DNA of 5,097 bases from the NCBI GenBank assembly GCA_022709465.1, contig JAKLIT010000098.1, positions 1-5,097 of the forward strand. Direction: 5' to 3'. Both the position numbers and the translations under genes were made by a program. Shown here one piece after another: positions 1-5,097 of the stretch (its first letter is position 1; every line of letters begins with the position of its first letter). Below the pieces are notes generated by a model. That model was not told the DNA's origin, did no database searches, and saw nothing but the letters and a program-made list of their open reading frames with translations. The DNA is from Candidatus Omnitrophota bacterium (GTDB lineage Bacteria; Omnitrophota; Koll11; Pluralincolimonadales; Pluralincolimonadaceae).

Positions 1-204
1 CTGCTCGACGACGAGGTGCGAGTTCGCGCCGATGACCTTTTCGCGCAGCTCGTTATCGAACCCGGACATGACACCGATGACGACTATAAGCGCGCAGACC
101 CCCACACCGACCCCTAAGACGGATATGAGGCTTATGATGGATATGAATTTCTCTTTTCGCTTCGCGGTTATATACCTCGAGGCGATCAACAGTTCATAAC
201 GCAT
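1..204 (-). CDS. lolC: LolC/LolE-family lipoprotein-releasing ABC transporter permease, N-terminal fragment
   Basis: This is the first 68 codons of a gene that continues past the left edge. Seen: the protein starts MRYELLIASRYITAKRKEKF, then a hydrophobic stretch at about residues 20-46 (one transmembrane helix), followed by VMSGFDNELREKVIGANSHL. A short basic N-terminus, a Gly/Val-rich first helix and a 'V-M-x-G-F-x-x-E-L-R' motif leading into the periplasmic domain are typical of LolC/LolE/LolF permeases. In that family, with the ATPase LolD, they release mature lipoproteins from the inner membrane to the carrier LolA. The ATG at 202-204 is the first possible start, because an in-frame TAA lies two codons upstream (208-210). 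No good Shine-Dalgarno is visible; the lysS stop is 17 bp upstream, so coupling is likely. LolC and LolE cannot be told apart from this fragment, and another FtsX/MacB-type permease is less likely but possible. Confidence 0.85.
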   Translation of the reverse strand, partial: MRYELLIASRYITAKRKEKFISIISLISVLGVGVGVCALIVVIGVMSGFDNELREKVIGANSHLVVEQ

Positions 205-221
205 ATTTTAAGATATCTTGG
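205..221 (-). other. lysS-lolC intergenic gap with a 10-bp palindrome
   Basis: This 17-bp gap is the only stretch in the window not covered by a gene. On the minus strand it reads CCAAGATATCTTAAAAT and contains the perfect palindrome AAGATATCTT at 210-219, ending 5 bp before the lolC ATG. No purine-rich Shine-Dalgarno is present. A palindrome this short in AT-rich DNA may be chance, and the stem it could form in RNA would have no usable loop. No function is assigned. Confidence 0.4.
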
Positions 222-1679
222 TTACTGTTGTTCCGGTTTCAGCTGCGGGAAGAGTATTACGTCCTTGATCGAATCGCAGCCCGCCAACAGCATCGCGAGC
301 CGGTCTATTCCGATGCCGAGGCCACCCGCCGGAGGCATGCCGTATTCGAGGGCGCGCACGAAATCATCGTCTATGGCTTTCGAACCTTCGACAGAAGCCG
401 CGGCCTGCTCCTCGAACCTGGCCTTCTGCTCTATCGGGTCGTTCAGCTCCGAATAGGCGTTAGCGAGCTCCTGCCCGTTGATGAAGAGCTCGAACCTCTC
501 GGTCAGTTCCGGCTCGCCCGGCTTCTTCTTCGACAAAGGGCAGAGCGCGGCCGGGTAATCTATTATGAAAGTCGGCTTCATGAGCTTCGGCTCCACCGTC
601 TTTTCGAATATCTTGTTCGCGAAATCCTCGTCGGTCTTCGCCTCCCTGATGTCGAGGCCCATCTCCTTGGCGACCTTCTTGAGGTCTTTCTCCTTCTTGT
701 AGTCGATGCCCGAATATTTCAGTATCGCCTCGCGGAAAGGTATCCTGTCCCACGGAGGGGTAAGGTCGACCGCCTCGCCCGCGTCCCCGCGCTTGACGAC
801 GTAACCGCCGAAGAGGTGCTTCGCCGCGTCGGTTATGAGCTCCTCGGTAAGGTTTATCATCTCCTCGCAGTCGCCGTACGCCTGGTAGACCTCTATCATC
901 GTGAACTCGGGATTATGCCGCGGCGATATCCCCTCGTTCCTGAAGTTCCTGTTTATCTCGTAGACCCTCTCGAACCCGCCGACGAGCAGCCGTTTCAGGT
1001 AGAGCTCGGGCGCTATCCTCATATAGAGGTCGATGCCGAGCGCTTCGTGGTGCGTCTTGAACGGTTTCGCGGTGGCACCCCCGGGCATCGCCTGCATCAT
1101 AGGCGTCTCGACCTCCATGAACCCTTTAGCGTCGAGGAAAGACCTTATGCGCGCGATCATCTTTATGCGCAGCTCGAAGACCTTCTTGACATCCTCGTTG
1201 ACGATGAGGTCGACATACCTCTGGCGGTACCTGATCTCGATATCCTTGAGGCCGTGCCATTTTTCCGGAAGCGGCTTAATAGATTTTGAGAGCATCGTGA
1301 AGTCTTCCGCGTGGACGGTCGGTTCCCCGGTCCTCGTCTTGAAGGCCTTGCCGCGTATACCGACTATATCGCCTATATCGATATTCCCGAACGCGATCCC
1401 GGCTTTTTCCGGAAGTTCGGCGGCCTTGATGTAGTTCTGTATCTTGCCGGTGGAATCCTTGACGTCTATGAAGCATGACTTGCCGTGGGAACGGACGGCC
1501 ATGACCCTTCCGGCGATGGCGACCTTCAGCTCTTTTGCCGCGGCATCATCGAAATTATTCAATAACTCGTTGATATTTATGGACTTGGCAAATTTCTCCC
1601 CGTAGGGATTAATGCCGGCAGCCCGTAAATTATCGAGTTTTATTAATCTTTGCTTGATGAGATCGTTTATTTCTTCCAA
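222..1679 (-). CDS. lysS: Lysyl-tRNA synthetase, class II (LysRS)
   Basis: Charges tRNA-Lys with lysine using ATP, in the cytoplasm. The 485-residue product has the usual bacterial LysRS length. Seen: an N-terminal helix ending in the family signature GINPYGEKF (22-30); an anticodon-binding OB-fold at about 53-135; class II motif 1 around 177-195 (FLDAKGFMEVETPMM); motif 2 with RNFRNEGISPRHNPEF (244-259); motif 3 GLGIGIDRL (453-461) near the C-terminus. Motif 2 and motif 3 arginines are present, so it should be active. The start is TTG: no ATG or GTG lies between the in-frame upstream stop (1704-1706) and residue 1, and the next ATG (Met60) would delete the conserved N-terminus. A GAGG element 8 nt upstream supports it. 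The first 13 bp overlap the end of lnt. The first ~45 codons are richer in A/T (TTA, AAT) than the rest, as often seen at weak initiation sites. Identity is very secure. Confidence 0.98.
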   Translation of the reverse strand: MEEINDLIKQRLIKLDNLRAAGINPYGEKFAKSININELLNNFDDAAAKELKVAIAGRVMAVRSHGKSCFIDVKDSTGKIQNYIKAAELPEKAGIAFGNIDIGDIVGIRGKAFKTRTGEPTVHAEDFTMLSKSIKPLPEKWHGLKDIEIRYRQRYVDLIVNEDVKKVFELRIKMIARIRSFLDAKGFMEVETPMMQAMPGGATAKPFKTHHEALGIDLYMRIAPELYLKRLLVGGFERVYEINRNFRNEGISPRHNPEFTMIEVYQAYGDCEEMINLTEELITDAAKHLFGGYVVKRGDAGEAVDLTPPWDRIPFREAILKYSGIDYKKEKDLKKVAKEMGLDIREAKTDEDFANKIFEKTVEPKLMKPTFIIDYPAALCPLSKKKPGEPELTERFELFINGQELANAYSELNDPIEQKARFEEQAAASVEGSKAIDDDFVRALEYGMPPAGGLGIGIDRLAMLLAGCDSIKDVILFPQLKPEQQ

Positions 1680-3214
1680 TTTTTCCGCCTCAAATTGATA
1701 TAATTATAGATTGAATAAAGGGTTAAGTCAAACAAAAAAACCCCGGCGCATATCCAGGCGAAGAGGTCGCCGTATCTCATATACAGCGTACGGCTCCTTG
1801 CCGGTATTATATTGGCGGTCGCGAACCCGTCCGTGAATATCTTCTTTCCGGCGGCATCCCGGACGCTCTGGGTGATCCTTCCGTTGCGGTCTATGAAGCA
1901 CGACTGTCCGGTATTCGCGGCCCTTACGACATTGAGCCGGTTCTCGACCGCGCGGAATACCGACGACTGGGTATGCTGGTAAGGCGCGCCGGTATCCATA
2001 TACCACGCGTCGTTCGTTATGACCACGAGGAACTCGGCGCCCCGCCTCGCGAAACTCCTCGAAAGCTCGGGGAAGACGTCCTCGAAGCAGATGAGCACGG
2101 CGAATTTCACGAGGCCCCTCTTCTGGGTCGGTATCTCGAATATAGCGAAGTCCCTGCCGGGCGAATAATCCTCGCCCATGTCGTAACGCTTCTTTATGAA
2201 CGAAAGGTACGAGTTGCCGAACGGGACGTATTCCCCGAACGGCACGAGGTGGACCTTATCGTAGCGCTGGACCAGCTCGCCGGTATTCGATACCAGCACC
2301 GCGCTGTTGTAATAACGCACGCCCTCGGGCACCTTCTCCGTCTGTGTCCCGACGAGGATATATGAGCCCGTCTCTTTCGCGAGCGCCGTTATCCTGTCGC
2401 GCAGTTCTTTCTGCGTCTCGAGGAAACCCGGCACGGATGTCTCGGGCCAGACGATGAGGTCGGGCTTATCCTTCGCCGCCTCTTTCGTCAGCGCGATATA
2501 TTTATCGAGTATGCTCCCGGCGAATTTCTCATCCCATTTCTGCGATTGCGGGATATTCCCCTGTATGACCGACACCTTTACCGGCTCGCCCGTGTTCCGG
2601 ACGTCCTGGACATAATACCCGTATATCATGGCCGCGATCATTATGATGACCAGCAGCGCGAGATACCTCGCCTCGGGCTTCTGCCCTTTTATCTTCTTCT
2701 TTATCTTCGACGATATAATGATATTCGTGAATACTACCAGGAACGAGACGCCGTAAGCGCCGAAAGTGTCGGCGAACTGTATCATCGGAAGCGTCTCCCA
2801 CTGCGTATGGCCGAGCAATGCCCATCCGAAACCCGTGAAGACATTGCTCCTGAGGAACTCTATCGCTACCCAGAGGCAGCTGACAAGCAGCGCGAACCTC
2901 AGGCGCGGCTTCGGGAACTGCATTGACAGCAACTCCGCGCCTAACGCGAAAAGCCCGAAGAATATCGCGAGATAAAGCGTGAGGATGATTATGCCTATAA
3001 TCGCGACATACCCGAGCCAGTAGAGCGTGCCGGCAAAGAACAGCAGGCCCGTTATATACCCGGTAAAGAATGCCTGCAGCGGGCGTTCGCCGCGGATCGC
3101 TATAAGCATCGGCACGAGAGCGAACCACGCGACATATGACATGTTGAACGCCGGGTAAGAAAGCGTCAGCAATAAAGCCGACAACAGCGGAAGATATACT
3201 AAGCGCCGCAGCAT
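1667..3214 (-). CDS. lnt: Apolipoprotein N-acyltransferase
   Basis: Integral inner-membrane enzyme that transfers a third acyl chain from phospholipid to the N-terminal cysteine of diacylated lipoproteins, the last step after Lgt and LspA. The 515-residue length matches the family. Seen: about seven hydrophobic segments in residues 1-202, a periplasmic nitrilase-like domain at about 212-470, and a last membrane helix at about 484-505. Within the nitrilase domain are the QGNIPQS-KW element (218-227), WPETS with the catalytic Glu258, [16 protein letters not shown] with catalytic Lys320 and the supporting Glu328, and ICFED with the nucleophile Cys376. By my alignment these match E. coli Lnt W237, E267, K335, E343 and C387; Phe377 replaces E. 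coli Tyr388. The ATG at 3212-3214 is the earliest start allowed, as an in-frame TAA lies two codons upstream (3218-3220), and it precedes the first helix directly. The start overlaps secA by 16 bp; only a weak GGAAAG lies upstream, so coupling to secA translation is likely. Confidence 0.97.
   Translation of the reverse strand: MLRRLVYLPLLSALLLTLSYPAFNMSYVAWFALVPMLIAIRGERPLQAFFTGYITGLLFFAGTLYWLGYVAIIGIIILTLYLAIFFGLFALGAELLSMQFPKPRLRFALLVSCLWVAIEFLRSNVFTGFGWALLGHTQWETLPMIQFADTFGAYGVSFLVVFTNIIISSKIKKKIKGQKPEARYLALLVIIMIAAMIYGYYVQDVRNTGEPVKVSVIQGNIPQSQKWDEKFAGSILDKYIALTKEAAKDKPDLIVWPETSVPGFLETQKELRDRITALAKETGSYILVGTQTEKVPEGVRYYNSAVLVSNTGELVQRYDKVHLVPFGEYVPFGNSYLSFIKKRYDMGEDYSPGRDFAIFEIPTQKRGLVKFAVLICFEDVFPELSRSFARRGAEFLVVITNDAWYMDTGAPYQHTQSSVFRAVENRLNVVRAANTGQSCFIDRNGRITQSVRDAAGKKIFTDGFATANIIPARSRTLYMRYGDLFAWICAGVFLFDLTLYSIYNYINLRRKNWKK
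1688..1691 (-). promoter_or_regulatory. Ribosome binding site for lysS, inside the 3' end of lnt
   Basis: Read on the minus strand, GAGG is followed by CGGAAAAA (8 nt) and then the TTG start of lysS. The site lies within the last codons of lnt (Leu-Arg-Arg-Lys), so ribosomes finishing lnt pass over it just before reaching the lysS start. It is the element that makes the TTG at 1677-1679 credible. That it works as a Shine-Dalgarno is inferred from sequence and spacing only. Confidence 0.6.
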
Positions 3215-5097
3215 TTTTTATATTTCTTTCCGCTCCCGCACGGGCAGGGGTCGTTCCTGCCGACCTTGGGAGCATCTCTTTCTATGGGAGCTTGTTTAGC
3301 ATCTTGGGGAGATGCTTCGGGCGGAGCCCCGTGCCCATCCTCGGGACGGGAAGCGATCCTCGACGCGAGCGAACCCATGTCGCGGTGTATCATCTGCTGC
3401 GGCACGGAGTCGAAGACGCCCTTAGGTTTCTCCTGGCTGACTACCTGCACCCTGAAGATCAGCTCGAGCGCGTCATCCTGTATACTGTTCATCATCTGCT
3501 CGAACATCGCGAAACCTTCGTTCTTGTATTCTATAAGCGGGTCCACCTGCCCGTACGCGCGAAGGCCTATGCCTTCCTTGAGCCCGTCCATCGCGTAGAG
3601 GTGTTCCTTCCATTTCGAATCTATCATGTCGAGCAGTATCGTCTTTTCTATGCGGCGGGCGACGTCGGCGCCGAGCACGAACTCCCTCTTCTCGTAATGC
3701 TTGTTTATTATCCCGAGCAGCGCCTCCCTTACCTGTTCGCGCGAGCCCTTGAACAGCTCATCGCGCCCGGCCGGCAATGCTATGCCGAGCTTCCCGCGGA
3801 ACCATTCGTCGAGGCCCTTGAAATCCCATTCGTCGGGATGGAGTTTCTCTTCCATGAAACGGCCCATCGCGCCGTCGAGGCCGTTCTCCACCGCCGCGGC
3901 GACGTATTCGCGCAGGTCCTTGCCTTCGAGGACGGAGCGCCTTTCGGCGTAGATGACCTCCCTCTGCTTGTTCATGACGTTATCGTATTCGAGGAGCTGT
4001 TTCCTGATCTCGAAGTTATGCGCCTCGACACGCTTCTGCGCGGTCTCTATCGATTTCGAAACTATCGGGTGCTCTATCGGCTGGCCTTCTTCCATCCCGA
4101 GCTTTTCCATTATGAACTTTATCCTGTCGGAGCCGAATATCCTCATGAGGTCGTCCTCGAGCGAGAGGTAGAACCTCGACGAGCCCGGGTCTCCCTGGCG
4201 ACCGCAGCGGCCGCGCAGCTGGTTGTCTATGCGGCGCGCCTCATGGCGCTCGGTCCCGAGCACGTGAAGGCCGCCGAGCGAGACGACACGGTTGTGCTCG
4301 TCCTCGACCTTCGACTTGAACTTCAGGAGCATCTCGGCCTTCTCTTTCGGGTCTATGTCCTTCGGCTCGACGCCCTTCTGCTTAAAATAATCCAGCGCCA
4401 TATATTCGGGGTTGCCGCCGAGAAGGATATCGGTGCCGCGGCCCGCCATGTTCGTGGCGATCGTGACGGCCTGGTAACGGCCCGCCTGCGCGATGATGCC
4501 CGCTTCCATCTCGTGGTATTTCGCGTTCAGGACCTGGTGCGGTATCCCGCGGCGCTGCAGCATGTGGCTCAGCCGCTCGGACTTCTCTATCGATATCGTG
4601 CCGACGAGGACCGGCTGGCCTTTCTTGTACAATTCAGTGATCTCGTTCGCGGCCGCCTCGAACTTCTCCTTCTCGGTCTTGTATATCGAATCGGCGAAGT
4701 TCGTCCTGATAAGCGGCTTGTTCGTCGGGACGACGACCACGTCGAGCTTGTATATCTGGCTGAACTCGTTCGCCTCGGTCGCGGCGGTACCGGTCATGCC
4801 GGAGAGCTTGTCGAACATCCTGAAATAGTTCTGGAACGTTATCGTCGCGAGCGTCTGGTTCTCGCGCTCGATCTTCACGCCCTCTTTCGCCTCGACCGCC
4901 TGGTGGAGGCCGTCGGACCACCTGCGCCCCGGCATCAGGCGCCCGGTGAACTCGTCGACTATTATGACCTCGCCGTCCTTGATGACATACTCGACGTCGA
5001 GCTTGTAGAGTTCCTTCGCGAGCAGCGCCTTCTCGACGCAGTGCCTCTCCTCGGCGAATTCCATCGAATGCATGTCCTTGATGCCCCACGCCTTGAC
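3199..5097 (-). CDS. secA: Protein translocase ATPase SecA, C-terminal 632 residues (5' end outside window)
   Basis: Motor ATPase that pushes unfolded preproteins through SecYEG. The frame is open through the right edge; roughly the first third (Walker A, DEAD box, most of the preprotein-crosslinking domain) is outside. Fragment numbering below starts at base 5097. Seen: end of the crosslinking domain (1-40); [20 protein letters not shown] (47-66) and GMTGTA (100-105) of the first nucleotide-binding domain; the second with [12 protein letters not shown] (163-174), NMAGRGTDI (216-224) and [20 protein letters not shown] (293-312); the long scaffold helix and wing region with [17 protein letters not shown] (364-380) and [20 protein letters not shown] (494-513); a variable Pro/Ala-rich linker at about 570-608; and a zinc-binding tail [19 protein letters not shown]. 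The tail's CxCx8CC pattern has all four ligands. An insertion of about 45 residues separates [10 protein letters not shown] from [12 protein letters not shown], longer than in Bacillus SecA but found in many bacteria. Identity is certain; the true start cannot be seen. Confidence 0.98.
   Translation of the reverse strand, partial: VKAWGIKDMHSMEFAEERHCVEKALLAKELYKLDVEYVIKDGEVIIVDEFTGRLMPGRRWSDGLHQAVEAKEGVKIERENQTLATITFQNYFRMFDKLSGMTGTAATEANEFSQIYKLDVVVVPTNKPLIRTNFADSIYKTEKEKFEAAANEITELYKKGQPVLVGTISIEKSERLSHMLQRRGIPHQVLNAKYHEMEAGIIAQAGRYQAVTIATNMAGRGTDILLGGNPEYMALDYFKQKGVEPKDIDPKEKAEMLLKFKSKVEDEHNRVVSLGGLHVLGTERHEARRIDNQLRGRCGRQGDPGSSRFYLSLEDDLMRIFGSDRIKFIMEKLGMEEGQPIEHPIVSKSIETAQKRVEAHNFEIRKQLLEYDNVMNKQREVIYAERRSVLEGKDLREYVAAAVENGLDGAMGRFMEEKLHPDEWDFKGLDEWFRGKLGIALPAGRDELFKGSREQVREALLGIINKHYEKREFVLGADVARRIEKTILLDMIDSKWKEHLYAMDGLKEGIGLRAYGQVDPLIEYKNEGFAMFEQMMNSIQDDALELIFRVQVVSQEKPKGVFDSVPQQMIHRDMGSLASRIASRPEDGHGAPPEASPQDAKQAPIERDAPKVGRNDPCPCGSGKKYKKCCGA

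Noticed and set aside
228..1289. A 353-codon open frame on the plus strand, antisense to lysS
   Set aside because: It is aligned codon-on-codon with lysS, so it is closed only by sense TTA, CTA or TCA codons, which are rare in most of this gene. It ends exactly at a TCA serine codon of lysS. The product is an Arg/Leu/Val-rich low-complexity sequence with no recognisable domain.
1973..2926. Two plus-strand open frames of 130 and 126 codons opposite lnt (1973-2365 and 2546-2926)
   Set aside because: Both are antisense shadows of lnt caused by G/C-rich third positions; the products are Arg-rich and unrecognisable, with no spacing or context suggesting genes.
2529..3275. A 248-codon minus-strand open frame overlapping lnt and the end of secA in another frame
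   Set aside because: It lies in a shifted frame over lnt, whose own frame has full family homology. Its product is Arg/Ala-rich with no membrane helices or known motif.
3266..4828. Several plus-strand open frames opposite secA (3266-3598, 3701-3952, 3953-4171, 4493-4828)
   Set aside because: All are antisense to secA. The products are Ser/Pro/Arg-rich low-complexity sequences with no conserved motif.
3199..5073. Treating the Met at 5071-5073 as the start of secA
   Set aside because: The frame stays open to the window edge and encodes eight further residues; what is visible begins in the middle of SecA, so that Met is internal and the gene is cut by the window.
4634..5089. A 151-codon minus-strand open frame within secA
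   Set aside because: It is the shifted frame of secA, extremely rich in Arg, Gly and Asp, while the real frame carries SecA motifs throughout.
1..5097. Search for tRNA/rRNA genes, CRISPR arrays, insertion sequences, riboswitches, att sites or a T-box leader before lysS
   Set aside because: Nothing supportable was seen. lysS has no leader because it overlaps lnt, so a T-box or similar leader is excluded here, and no long direct or inverted repeats stood out on reading.

Overview
The window is a densely packed, all-leftward (minus-strand) stretch of bacterial chromosome with four genes and almost no non-coding DNA. In transcription order (right to left) they are: the C-terminal two thirds of secA (3199-5097, running off the right edge), lnt (1667-3214), lysS (222-1679) and the first 68 codons of a LolC/LolE-type permease gene (1-204, running off the left edge). 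secA/lnt overlap by 16 bp, lnt/lysS overlap by 13 bp, and lysS/lolC are 17 bp apart. This strongly suggests one polycistronic transcript with translational coupling. I see no promoter, convincing terminator, RNA gene, mobile element, CRISPR array or gene-free stretch over 20 bp.

Three of the four genes serve successive steps of envelope and lipoprotein biogenesis. SecA drives preprotein export through SecYEG. Lnt adds the third acyl chain to the N-terminal cysteine of exported lipoproteins. LolC/E is the inner-membrane part of the ABC machine that extracts mature lipoproteins for transfer to the outer membrane. Lysyl-tRNA synthetase sits between the last two as a housekeeping passenger. Every key residue I can check in LysS, Lnt and the visible part of SecA is present, so all three look functional.

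Lnt plus LolC/E indicates a diderm bacterium with an outer membrane. The DNA is fairly GC-rich at third positions yet uses many AUA isoleucine codons (5 of 9 Ile codons in the visible lolC fragment). That usage, with this gene order and SecA style, recalls uncultured Omnitrophota/PVC-type genomes, but this is an impression and not a demonstrated assignment. No novel system is evident. The points worth a second look are the unusual gene junctions (a forced TTG start, a zinc-ligand/start-codon overlap, and a start without Shine-Dalgarno next to a palindrome) and the ordering of the lipoprotein pathway.
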